Positions 1 to 7,133 are shown, numbered from the stretch's first letter. The stretch is DNA of 8,487 nucleotides from an uncultured Alphaproteobacteria bacterium (GCA_913056245.1 CAJXME010000035.1:1-8487); one strand, 5' to 3'. Notes: a model not told the origin generated them from the sequence alone. Program-made: numbers and translations.

Positions 1-75
1 GTGGTAAGGGCGATGCAATCGAATAGCAATGCAATGATGGGCAAGCGGCTCTATGAAGAACGCCAGCCCGATATT

Positions 76-80
76 GGGAG
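76..80 (+). promoter_or_regulatory. Shine-Dalgarno site of the formate dehydrogenase gamma gene
   Basis: GGGAG lies 7 bases before ATG 88. It decides the start: the codons before it (bases 1-87) encode a charged, non-signal-like stretch, while the protein from 88 begins with a normal signal peptide. In the other two forward frames there are stops at 5-7 and 24-26. One of these may be the end of the upstream beta-subunit gene, but too little is visible to say which. Confidence 0.6.
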
Positions 81-87
81 CAAGACC

Positions 88-1158
88 ATGAAAACTTTGC
101 GAATGATTTCTCTTTTTGCCCTGCTGATGATGGTGGGGTTTGTTTCGATTGGCGGCGGTCAGCCTGCGCTGGCGCAAACCGGTGGTGAAGTGCCTGGCCA
201 AACGCTCGGGCTGAACTCCGATGCTGATCTTTGGCGGTATATTCGTCAAGGCAACACGGGCAATACCCAAATGAAGAATGAACTGGCCGCGGTGATGATT
301 CAATCGGAAGGCGATAATTGGCGCGCGGTGCGCAATGGGCCGATTTCGGTTTATGGCGCTGGCGGCGTGATCGGGATCATCGTTTTGCTGGCGGCGTTTT
401 ACAGCTGGCGCGGCCGCATCATGATTGATGCGGGCCCGTCGGGCAAAACCATTGAACGTTTTGGCTCGCTCGATCGGTTCTCGCATTGGTTGATGGCGGG
501 GTCATTTGTGGTCTTGGCGTTGACGGGTTTGAATTTGCTCTATGGCCGTTATGTGCTGCTGCCGGTGATTGGCCCGGAAGCCTTTAGCGCGATCACAACC
601 GCAGGCAAATACGCCCATAACTACCTGTCTTTTGCTTTTATGATTGGGCTGGCCTTGTCCTTCTTGCTCTGGGTTAAGCATAATATCCCCAGCAAAATTG
701 ATCTCGATTGGTTGAAAGCCGGTGGCGGCATTTTCTCCAAAGGCGTCCATCCGCCGGCGCGGAAATTTAACGCCGGTCAGAAGATGATTTTCTGGATTGT
801 CATGATCGGTGGCCTGTCTGTTTCCATGAGCGGCATCGCCTTGATGTTCCCGTTCCAGACCGCGATGTTTGCCAAAACCTTTGGCTTGCTGAATGTGGTT
901 GGGTTTGATCTGCCGACCCAACTGACGGCGCTGCAAGAACAGCAGTTGAACCAATTGTGGCATGCGATTGTTTCACTGGTGCTGATGACCATCATCATCG
1001 CCCATATCTATATTGGCTCTGTTGGGATGGAAGGCGCGCTTGACGCCATGAATTCCGGTAAAGTTGACCGCAATTGGGCCAAAGAACACCATAACCTCTG
1101 GGTGAAAGAAGTCGACGCGGCGGGAAAATCCGGAAAGAAAACGGCACCTGCCGAATAA
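88..1158 (+). CDS. fdhC: Formate dehydrogenase, cytochrome b (gamma) subunit
   Basis: Membrane subunit of a respiratory formate dehydrogenase. It takes electrons from the iron-sulfur beta subunit through two b haems and reduces quinone. I chose ATG 88 because GGGAG (76-80) precedes it and it opens directly into a signal peptide (MKTLRM, hydrophobic core, cleavage near ALA-Q at residues 27-30). The frame is also open back to a GTG at base 1. After an exported stretch of about 55 residues come five hydrophobic helices, near residues 86-107, 132-153, 176-198, 232-255 and 289-313. His133, His177, His292 and His306 fit the four haem ligands of E. coli FdnI; the last pair is 14 residues apart, as in FdnI. 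The 356-residue length fits the alphaproteobacterial form with an N-terminal extension. The catalytic and beta subunits should lie upstream of the window, and a terminator follows. The symbol could equally be fdoI or fdnI; the family call is secure. Confidence 0.93.
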   Translation: MKTLRMISLFALLMMVGFVSIGGGQPALAQTGGEVPGQTLGLNSDADLWRYIRQGNTGNTQMKNELAAVMIQSEGDNWRAVRNGPISVYGAGGVIGIIVLLAAFYSWRGRIMIDAGPSGKTIERFGSLDRFSHWLMAGSFVVLALTGLNLLYGRYVLLPVIGPEAFSAITTAGKYAHNYLSFAFMIGLALSFLLWVKHNIPSKIDLDWLKAGGGIFSKGVHPPARKFNAGQKMIFWIVMIGGLSVSMSGIALMFPFQTAMFAKTFGLLNVVGFDLPTQLTALQEQQLNQLWHAIVSLVLMTIIIAHIYIGSVGMEGALDAMNSGKVDRNWAKEHHNLWVKEVDAAGKSGKKTAPAE

Positions 1159-1173
1159 CGCAATGATAAAATC

Positions 1174-1205
1174 GGGCGTCATCTCCATGAGTTGACGCCC
1201 TTTTT
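1174..1205 (+). terminator. Rho-independent terminator after the formate dehydrogenase operon
   Basis: A perfect 8-base stem, GGGCGTCA (1174-1181) pairing with TGACGCCC (1193-1200), has an 11-base loop and is followed at once by five T residues (1201-1205). It begins 15 bases after the stop of the gamma-subunit gene. It most likely ends the formate dehydrogenase transcript and separates it from the cytochrome fusion gene downstream. Confidence 0.88.
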
Positions 1206-1248
1206 CCGTAAATCGAAGAGCAAAAACCAGTCACGGCAAAAATAGCAT

Positions 1249-1252
1249 GGAG
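1249..1252 (+). promoter_or_regulatory. Shine-Dalgarno site deciding the start of the WD40-cytochrome c gene
   Basis: GGAG lies 6 bases before ATG 1259. The in-frame ATG at 1247 has no Shine-Dalgarno-like sequence before it, so 1259 is preferred. The two starts differ by only four residues. No convincing promoter was seen in 1206-1246. Confidence 0.5.
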
Positions 1253-1258
1253 CAAGGC

Positions 1259-2704
1259 ATGTTTCTGCCATCAGCAACGGGGATCAGCAAAAACCATGGG
1301 ACGGCTTTGCCGCGACTGGCTGGGCAGGTTTTTGGTCAAGTCAAACGCGTGATGCTGATGGTGCTGACCATGGCCAGCGCTCTTCTTGGGCTTTCTCAGG
1401 CAGAGGCTTTTGAAACCTTCACCGCCCATGGCGGGCCGGTCAAAGGGCTTGCGCTGTCGCCGAATGGCGAGTTGATGGTCAGCGCCAGTTTTGATTATTC
1501 GGCGGTGCTGTGGTCGGTGCCAAGTTATGAAGAAAAACTCACGCTTTTAGGACATGACGCGGCGCTGAATGTGGCGCGGTTTTCGCCTGATGGGCGGTGG
1601 CTCGCCACAGGCGGTGATGATTATCAAATTCTGCTTTGGGATGTGGCGCGGCTTTTGATTGAAGGCGATGGTGCTGAGCCTGTGATCATCAAAGCGCATC
1701 TAGGCAAGGTGGTTGGCCTGAATTTCTCCAAAGACAGCCAATATCTGGTTTCGTCCAGTTGGGATGGATCGGCGCGGATTTGGGATGTGGAGAAAACCCT
1801 CGATCTCGCGGCAAAAGGCGGCGCGGCTGAAGAGGGGTTGATCATGGCGCTCGAAGGTCATGATGGCCCTGTTAATGCCAGCCAATTTTCCGATGATGGG
1901 CAATATCTCTATACCGCTGGCTATGATGGCTTTATTCATTATTGGCGTCTTGCCGATCAGATGCTGTTGCGGTCGGTGATCAAAAACGGTTGGGGCGTCA
2001 ATGTCATGCATGTCGATGAAGCCAAGGGCGTCATGGCCTATGGGTCAACCGATGGCGCTATGGTGATCCATGACATCAAGAACGATCAGGAATTGTTGCG
2101 GATGGGCGATGATCGGGTGCCGGTTTTATCCATCACGGTCAGCCCTAATCAAGCGCAAATTGGATTTGGAAACGCCAAAGGCATCGTCAAAATCGTCGAT
2201 ATGGCCAGCATGAGTCTCTTGCGCAATTTCAAAGCGGCGAATGGGCCGGTCTGGACGCTTTTATTGATGCAGGAAGAGGGCGATATGGTGATCGGCAGTC
2301 TCGATGATCACATCACAAAATGGCAAATCACGGAATTCCCGCCGCATATCCTGATCACCCCTGGGCCGGATCGCCGGTTCCACCCCACGGAAGGGCTGAG
2401 CAATGGCGAGCGGCAATTCGCCCGCAAATGTTCGATTTGCCACACCTTAAAGCCTGACGGCAAACGCCGGGCAGGGCCAAGTCTCTATCAAGTCTTTGGT
2501 CGCAAAGCCGGCACGTTAGAAGGCTATTCTTATTCTGAGGCGTTGCTCAATTCTTCCATCATTTGGTCGCGGGAAACCATCGCGCAACTCTTTACCGATG
2601 GGCCTGATGTTGTGACGCCGGGGACAAAAATGCCCATCCAGCGGATGAAAAATCAGCAAGATCGTGACGATTTGATCGACTATCTTGAAGAAAACACGCA
2701 ATAA
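1259..2704 (+). CDS. Exported WD40-repeat / cytochrome c fusion protein
   Basis: A periplasmic protein of 481 residues in which a beta-propeller is fused to a haem-binding electron carrier. A long basic N-region ending in KR (about residue 30) leads to a hydrophobic core and a likely cleavage after QAEA (residue 50). A start near GTG 1349 or ATG 1352 would give a more typical signal peptide and cannot be excluded. Seven WD-like repeats follow to about residue 360; their last strands contain VLWSV, LLWDV, RIWDV, HYWRL, VIHDI, KIVDM and TKWQI, enough for one complete seven-bladed propeller. The C-terminal 95 or so residues are a class I cytochrome c: CSICH (391-395) binds the haem, GPSLYQVFGR is the usual following loop, and Met458 in PGTKMP is the likely sixth ligand. 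Its redox partner and propeller ligand are unknown. It lies downstream of formate dehydrogenase but behind a terminator. Domain calls are strong; the function is not known. Confidence 0.9.
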   Translation: MFLPSATGISKNHGTALPRLAGQVFGQVKRVMLMVLTMASALLGLSQAEAFETFTAHGGPVKGLALSPNGELMVSASFDYSAVLWSVPSYEEKLTLLGHDAALNVARFSPDGRWLATGGDDYQILLWDVARLLIEGDGAEPVIIKAHLGKVVGLNFSKDSQYLVSSSWDGSARIWDVEKTLDLAAKGGAAEEGLIMALEGHDGPVNASQFSDDGQYLYTAGYDGFIHYWRLADQMLLRSVIKNGWGVNVMHVDEAKGVMAYGSTDGAMVIHDIKNDQELLRMGDDRVPVLSITVSPNQAQIGFGNAKGIVKIVDMASMSLLRNFKAANGPVWTLLLMQEEGDMVIGSLDDHITKWQITEFPPHILITPGPDRRFHPTEGLSNGERQFARKCSICHTLKPDGKRRAGPSLYQVFGRKAGTLEGYSYSEALLNSSIIWSRETIAQLFTDGPDVVTPGTKMPIQRMKNQQDRDDLIDYLEENTQ

Positions 2705-2714
2705 GACATATAAT
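2685..2714 (+). promoter_or_regulatory. Putative sigma70-type promoter for the small membrane protein and protease
   Basis: TTGAAG (2685-2690, four of six matches to TTGACA) is followed after 18 bases by a perfect TATAAT (2709-2714). The -35 lies inside the end of the cytochrome c gene and the -10 just past its stop. A start near 2721 would leave a short leader with a Shine-Dalgarno site before ATG 2738. This is a sequence match only; read-through from the cytochrome gene is also possible. Confidence 0.5.
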
Positions 2715-2727
2715 AAGTAATTGGAAC

Positions 2728-2731
2728 GGAG
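2728..2731 (+). promoter_or_regulatory. Shine-Dalgarno site of the 40-residue membrane protein
   Basis: GGAG lies 6 bases before ATG 2738. The spacing supports 2738 over the in-frame ATG at 2732, which sits directly against the site, and over ATG 2744. It is one of the better arguments that this short frame is translated. Confidence 0.55.
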
Positions 2732-2737
2732 ATGATC

Positions 2738-2860
2738 ATGAAGATGTTTCTAATAAGTTCTGCGGTGGCGATCGCCTTTGCGGTATGTGCATATTTTATT
2801 CTGACCACCATGGGGATGGATTCCGCTTCCGTCTATTCCGGCAGCGCCGTCAGGCTGTGA
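2738..2860 (+). CDS. Small single-pass membrane protein of unknown function
   Basis: A 40-residue frame, MKMFLISSAVAI to SGSAVRL. Residues 3-22 form one hydrophobic segment; a short polar tail (MGMDSASVYSGSAVRL) probably faces the periplasm, given the positive residue at the N-terminus. It could instead be an uncleaved signal-anchor. Support for a real gene is a good Shine-Dalgarno site, a perfect -10 element upstream, and a four-base GTGA overlap between its stop and the start of the serine protease gene, typical of translational coupling. I do not recognise a named family. Guess only: it may anchor, guide or regulate the protease, or be a small accessory subunit of a membrane redox complex. 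Confidence 0.7.
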   Translation: MKMFLISSAVAIAFAVCAYFILTTMGMDSASVYSGSAVRL

Positions 2861-3621
2861 GGACTACCTCCGTCTTTCGCGTCATCATTGCAGCACTGAT
2901 CCTGCTGGTTGGTTTTGGCCATTCGCTGGCTTTGGCGGAGCATGGCCCCCAAACCTTTGCTCAATCCGGCGCATCCGTGGTGAAAGTTCTGCCGACTTGG
3001 CCGGGGTATGATCGCCCGGGCTTTGGTGCGCCTGCTGGAATAGCGCCAGAAGGAAGCGGGGTTTTCCTATCCCCAAACCTCACAAGCGAAAAGACCCGCT
3101 ATATCATCACCTCTGCTCATGTGGTGGGGAAGGCCACCCGCATCGAAGTGGTTGACCACACTGGCCAGCGTGGGGATGCGCGTTTGGTGGGACTTGATGC
3201 CAATTCCGATATCGCTCTTCTTGAAGTGCAAGATTTCACTGGGTCTTCCATTCAGATCACCGCTAGGCAGTCGCCCTTGATTGGCAGTCATGTCTGCGCC
3301 TTGGGCAATCCCTTTGGGCTGGGGAACAGCCTGTCTTGCGGGGTGGTATCGGCGATAAACCGCAAGGCGGGGTTTCAGCCGATCGAAGATTTTATTCAAA
3401 CCGATGCCGCGGTGAACCCCGGCATGTCGGGGGGCGCTTTGGTCGACGCGAAGGGGCATTTGCTCGGCATGATCAACGCCATTTACACCAAAGAAGCGGA
3501 TATTGACGCCGGCGTCAATTTTGCCATCTCAACGGATTTGCTCTTGGATGTGCTGAAGACCTTATCGCCAGAATTTTGCCGATCGGTTGACGCCTCGTCC
3601 TTATTGTCGCCTTGCGATTAG
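2857..3621 (+). CDS. Exported trypsin-like (HtrA-type) serine protease without PDZ domain
   Basis: A periplasmic serine endopeptidase of the S1C/DegP type, 254 residues from the chosen GTG 2857. That start overlaps the stop of the small upstream gene and gives a clean signal peptide (MRTTSVFR, hydrophobic core, cleavage near LALA-E, residue 27). The longer frame from ATG 2785 would only add an arginine- and histidine-rich stretch lying inside the small gene. The catalytic triad is visible: His88 in TSAHVVG, Asp118 in NSDIALLEV and Ser191 in NPGMSGGALVD, with the family's CALGNPFGLG loop between. The frame ends about 40 residues after the last core strand (GVNFAIST), so there is no PDZ domain, unlike DegP and DegS. 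Cys147 and Cys161, and a pair near the C-terminus (Cys241, Cys253), could form disulfides. Its substrate is unknown. Confidence 0.9.
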   Translation: MRTTSVFRVIIAALILLVGFGHSLALAEHGPQTFAQSGASVVKVLPTWPGYDRPGFGAPAGIAPEGSGVFLSPNLTSEKTRYIITSAHVVGKATRIEVVDHTGQRGDARLVGLDANSDIALLEVQDFTGSSIQITARQSPLIGSHVCALGNPFGLGNSLSCGVVSAINRKAGFQPIEDFIQTDAAVNPGMSGGALVDAKGHLLGMINAIYTKEADIDAGVNFAISTDLLLDVLKTLSPEFCRSVDASSLLSPCD

Positions 3622-3637
3622 AGCGCCAAGAAAAACC

Positions 3638-3666
3638 TTTTCAGTCGTCGCCCTGCCGGTGATAAA
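3638..3666 (+). promoter_or_regulatory. Possible promoter for the exonuclease-CBS-nucleotidyltransferase gene
   Basis: TTTTCA (3638-3643) and GATAAA (3661-3666) are 17 bases apart, and each matches the sigma70 consensus at four of six positions. They sit in the 79-base gap after the protease gene, 34 bases before ATG 3701. No terminator was seen between the two genes, so co-transcription with the protease is also possible. Confidence 0.3.
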
Positions 3667-3689
3667 CTAAATCCCAGTGGTTGATGTTG

Positions 3690-3695
3690 AGGAGG
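3690..3695 (+). promoter_or_regulatory. Consensus Shine-Dalgarno site deciding start 3701
   Basis: A perfect AGGAGG is followed, after GGGAT (5 bases), by ATG 3701. It places the start there rather than at the in-frame GTG 3677, which lies upstream of this site. It is the strongest ribosome binding site in the window. Confidence 0.75.
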
Positions 3696-3700
3696 GGGAT

Positions 3701-5824
3701 ATGGCGTCGCTTGCGACCATACCGCTTGAAAAATTACCGGTTATTTCCGTCGATCTGGAAACCACAGGCCTTCGCCCCAAGCAAGATCGGATTGTGCAAA
3801 TCGGCGCCAGCGATCCTTGGGATGAAGAGATTCGCCTTGATGAACTGGTCAATCCCGGGGTGCCGATCCCGCCGTCCAGCACGGCCATTCACCATATTGA
3901 TGATGCGCGTGTTGAGGGGGCGGAAGCCCTGCCGCTGATATTGCCGCGATTGAAAGCGGTGATCGGGCAAAAGGTCATCATTGGGTTTAATATTGGTTTT
4001 GATCTTGCGGTGCTGAACAACGAAGCCGAACGCCATGGCTTGGAATGGGATTGGTCAGCGGCGCTTTGTTTGCGGCAATTGGGGACGATTGCTCTCGGCG
4101 CTGAAACCATGTTGGTGATGGGTGATCTTGACGCTTTGGCGGGGCATTACGGGATTTCGGTGGTTGATCGCCACACGGCCTTGGGCGACGCGCTGATCAC
4201 GGGGCGGATTTATCGCGCGATGTTGCCTGATCTGAAAAAGCGGGGGATCATCACGCTGGCGGATGCGTTGCGGGCTTTATCATCTTTGGATGATGTGCGG
4301 ATGGCGGCGGCGCGCGCGGGCTGGGGTGATATCGCCGCAAGCCTTGGCCAACCGATGCTAAATAAAGCGATTGAACGCATTGATCCTTACCCGTATCGCC
4401 ACCGTATTGGTGAGATGATGTTGAAACCGCCGGTCATTATGCCGCCTGAGGCGACGATTTCCGAAGCCGCCACCAAAATGCAAAAAGATAAAATCGATTG
4501 CGTCTTCATCGGGGCGTCGGATCAAGACGTCATCGGGATTGTGTCTGAACGTGACCTTGTTCACACCATGGCGCTGTCCTTGAAAGACGTGCCTCACGCC
4601 CGCACCATTCCGCTTGAAAAAGTCATGTCGAGTCCGGTGATCACGGTGAGCGAACGGGATTTCATGCATGTGGCGCTAGGACGGATCAGCCGTCTTGATA
4701 TCCGTCATCTTGGCGTGGTGGATGATGGGGGGCGTTTCGTGGGGTGGATTTCCACCCGTGAATTAATCCGCCAGCGGTCGACCTCTGCCATGGTGATCGG
4801 CGATCAATTGGGCAGCGCAACGTCAGGACAAGATATGGCCAATGCGCTCAACGCTTTGCCGATGCTGGCCAATTCCTTGCTGTCTGATGGCGTCAATAGC
4901 CAAGACATTGCGGCGGTGATTAGCGGTCAATACCGTTCGGCCTTAAGCCGCGCGGCGGCCTTGGCGGAGGATCAATTGCGCGATCAAGGGCGTGCGCCAC
5001 CTCGCCCCTATGCGGTTCTCGTCTTGGGTTCCGCGGGACGAGGCGAGAGTCTTTTGGCAGCCGATCAGGATCACGCCATCATCTATGGCGATGACAGCGC
5101 GACGAGCGTAGATCAAGATCAGCACGCGGTCGAAGATTATTTCCTCACCCTTGGGGGGGTGATCGCGGATCATTTGGATGAGGCGGGGATACCTTATTGC
5201 CAAGGCAAGGTTATGTCGAGCGAGAAGAAATGGTGCCGATCGCGCACCGGCTGGCGGCAGGCGATTTCATCATGGGTTAAACAAGGCCGCCCTGACGATT
5301 TGCTCAGCGTTGATATTTTCTTTGATTGCGAGGCGGTCTATGGCGACTTGGCGATTGCCCAAGATTTGTTTCATGCCATGCAGAGCAAAGCCATTCGGCG
5401 TCCTGATTTTCTCAAACAACTGGCGGGGAATATTGGCAATCACCACGCCGGCACGACGTTTTTTGGCGGCATCAAAACCGAAGAGGGGCGGTATAACATC
5501 AAGCAATATTTGCTGCTGCCGCTGATCGAAACCTTGCGGGTTTTGGCGATTTCACGAGGGATTGGCGCGCGGTCGAGCGCGGCGCGAGCCGCCGCCCTGC
5601 ATCAGACCGGCACCGTGCCTTCGGAAGTCCCGCAATTGGCCGAAGATATCCATTTCTGCTTGAAACTGGTGTTGCGGCAACAAATCGCTGATATCGCCTC
5701 GGGCCTTTTGCCAAACACCAAGATTGAACTTGATTTGATGAACAGCACGGAAAAACAACTGCTCAAATCCATCCGTGGTCGCGTTGGCCTGTTGCCCGAT
5801 ATCTTGCAAGATTGCTTGTTTTAA
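3701..5824 (+). CDS. DnaQ-like exonuclease / CBS pair / DUF294 nucleotidyltransferase fusion
   Basis: A cytosolic 707-residue multidomain protein with no signal or membrane segment. Residues about 10-185 are a DEDDh 3'-5' exonuclease fold: VDLETTG carries Asp18 and Glu20, FNIGFD carries Asp101, and DRHTALGDA carries His158 and Asp163, so all five catalytic residues are present. Residues about 240-360 hold two CBS motifs (MMLKPPVIM to ERDL, and VMSSPVITV to WISTREL), which usually bind adenine nucleotides. Residues about 435-535 are a GlnD-like nucleotidyltransferase: LGSAGRGE (442-449) with metal ligands Asp455 and Asp457 in ADQDHAIIY. The remainder, including KWCRSRTGW, matches the DUF294 C-terminal region. 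From general knowledge, CBS-DUF294 proteins and DnaQ exonucleases often occur as neighbours, for example near acetate or solute transport genes. The likely theme is nucleotide sensing and nucleotidyl transfer to an unknown target. Domain calls are firm; the role is not. Confidence 0.9.
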   Translation: MASLATIPLEKLPVISVDLETTGLRPKQDRIVQIGASDPWDEEIRLDELVNPGVPIPPSSTAIHHIDDARVEGAEALPLILPRLKAVIGQKVIIGFNIGFDLAVLNNEAERHGLEWDWSAALCLRQLGTIALGAETMLVMGDLDALAGHYGISVVDRHTALGDALITGRIYRAMLPDLKKRGIITLADALRALSSLDDVRMAAARAGWGDIAASLGQPMLNKAIERIDPYPYRHRIGEMMLKPPVIMPPEATISEAATKMQKDKIDCVFIGASDQDVIGIVSERDLVHTMALSLKDVPHARTIPLEKVMSSPVITVSERDFMHVALGRISRLDIRHLGVVDDGGRFVGWISTRELIRQRSTSAMVIGDQLGSATSGQDMANALNALPMLANSLLSDGVNSQDIAAVISGQYRSALSRAAALAEDQLRDQGRAPPRPYAVLVLGSAGRGESLLAADQDHAIIYGDDSATSVDQDQHAVEDYFLTLGGVIADHLDEAGIPYCQGKVMSSEKKWCRSRTGWRQAISSWVKQGRPDDLLSVDIFFDCEAVYGDLAIAQDLFHAMQSKAIRRPDFLKQLAGNIGNHHAGTTFFGGIKTEEGRYNIKQYLLLPLIETLRVLAISRGIGARSSAARAAALHQTGTVPSEVPQLAEDIHFCLKLVLRQQIADIASGLLPNTKIELDLMNSTEKQLLKSIRGRVGLLPDILQDCLF

Positions 5825-5891
5825 CTTGCGCCTGATCGCTTTATGCTGGTGGCGCTGAATTGATTTCGGCAAACCCCAAGAAAGACCTGTT

Positions 5892-7133
5892 ATGCCGATA
5901 GCATCAACCCCAACCGATCAACACGCCTCCCCCTCTCAACCAAGTTTGGGCTATGTGGTGCTGATCGCGTTCACCATTTCCACGGTGGCGCTGGCGACCG
6001 ATGTGATGCTGCCGGCGATGAGCCTGATCGGTCACCATTTCGCGCTGCAGAATATGAACGACACGCAATATGTGGTCTCGACCTTCTTTGCTGGCTTTGC
6101 GATTGGGCAATTGGTGGTGGGGCCATTATCCGACAGTTTTGGCCGCCGTCCCGTGATCATCTGGGGATATGTTTTATTCTTGATGGGATGCGCGCTCTCG
6201 ATCTTGGCTTCGAGTTGGGCGATGATGTTGATCGGCCGTGTTCTTCAAGGTTTAGGGGCATCCGCGCCTCGGATCGTTGCGGTGGCGATTGTTCGTGATG
6301 AATATAAAGGCCGCATCATGGCGCGGATTATGTCAGTGGTGATGGCGGTGTTTATTATTGTGCCGGCCTTATCCCCCGCCCTTGGCCAAGCCATGATTTA
6401 CTTCGGCGGGTGGCGCGCCGCGTTCTTAGGCTTGGTGATGGTTGCCTTGCCGACGATGCTGTGGTTTATGGCGCGGATGCCTGAAACCCTTCATCAAGAT
6501 CGCCGTCGACCGTTTTCGATTTCCTCGATCTTGAAGGGATTGGTGGTGATCATCAACACAAGAGTGACCCTCGGCTATACCTGCGCGAGTGGATTGGCCT
6601 TTGGCCTATTCCTTGGTTATCTCAGCACCGCCCAGCAAATTTTCCAGACCACCTATCTCACGGGGGATTATTTTGCCCTTTATTTTGGGCTGGCGGCATT
6701 ATCCATTGGCAGCGCTTCCTTCTTTAATTCGCGATTGGTGATGTGGCTGGGGATGCGGCGGTTGAGCCGCATGGCCGTGATTGGCTTGAGCCTATGGTCA
6801 GGCGGGTTCTTGATCTTAATGACGCAATCCTTGGGCGGCATGCCGTCATTATTAATCTTCATGATCTGGCTTTTGGCCGCGTTTTTCTGCATTGGCATCA
6901 TGTTTGGGAATCTGATGGCGCTGGCCATGGAACCTTTGGGGGATTTCGCGGGGTTGGGTTCGGCCTTTGTGGGGGCATTATCAACGATGATTTCACTGCC
7001 TTTAGGCTGGATGATCAGCGACGCTTATGACGGGACGGTTTACGCCTTGGTCACAGGGTTTACTGTCCTTGCCATCGCCGCGTGGCTGGTGATGGTCTGG
7101 ACAGATTGGGGGCATGAGGTTAAACCTTCATGA
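5892..7133 (+). CDS. Bcr/CflA-family MFS drug exporter
   Basis: A 413-residue inner-membrane proton antiporter of the drug:H+ antiporter-1 group. Twelve hydrophobic helices fit the length. The family's first-helix motif is seen in ATDVMLPAM (residues 35-43). MFS motif A is GPLSDSFGRRP (77-87) in the loop between helices 2 and 3, and the motif B-like IGRVLQGLGAS (114-123) lies in helix 4. The pattern NLMALAMEPLGDFAGLGSAFVG late in the protein, here at about 340-361, is typical of Bcr. The start is ATG 5892 with only a weak purine-rich site (AAGAAAGA) before it. It lies 67 bases after the exonuclease fusion gene, and its stop overlaps the start of the rhodanese gene by four bases (ATGA), so those two are probably co-translated. 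Bcr exports bicyclomycin and similar compounds, and relatives export sulfonamides or cysteine; the substrate here cannot be read from sequence. Confidence 0.9.
   Translation: MPIASTPTDQHASPSQPSLGYVVLIAFTISTVALATDVMLPAMSLIGHHFALQNMNDTQYVVSTFFAGFAIGQLVVGPLSDSFGRRPVIIWGYVLFLMGCALSILASSWAMMLIGRVLQGLGASAPRIVAVAIVRDEYKGRIMARIMSVVMAVFIIVPALSPALGQAMIYFGGWRAAFLGLVMVALPTMLWFMARMPETLHQDRRRPFSISSILKGLVVIINTRVTLGYTCASGLAFGLFLGYLSTAQQIFQTTYLTGDYFALYFGLAALSIGSASFFNSRLVMWLGMRRLSRMAVIGLSLWSGGFLILMTQSLGGMPSLLIFMIWLLAAFFCIGIMFGNLMALAMEPLGDFAGLGSAFVGALSTMISLPLGWMISDAYDGTVYALVTGFTVLAIAAWLVMVWTDWGHEVKPS

Noticed and set aside
1..87. N-terminal extension of formate dehydrogenase gamma from GTG 1
   Set aside because: It would place 29 charged residues before a normal signal peptide, and ATG 88 has its own Shine-Dalgarno site.
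502..963. Long open frame on the minus strand inside the formate dehydrogenase gamma gene
   Set aside because: The translation is rich in His, Gln and Arg with no family resemblance, and it lies wholly opposite a well-identified gene.
3067..3459. Minus-strand open frame inside the protease gene
   Set aside because: It lies opposite the catalytic core, has low-complexity basic composition and no recognisable domain.
5178..5525. Plus-strand open frame within the nucleotidyltransferase domain
   Set aside because: It is an alternative frame of a conserved domain, rich in Arg and Ala, without a convincing Shine-Dalgarno site.
5805..5823. Small hairpin with a T-run at the end of the exonuclease fusion gene
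   Set aside because: The possible stem is only four or five base pairs and overlaps the coding end; too weak to call a terminator.
5825..5891. Possible sigma54 or sigma70 promoter before the MFS gene
   Set aside because: TGGCGC and TTGCGC elements are present but their partner elements are absent or wrongly spaced.
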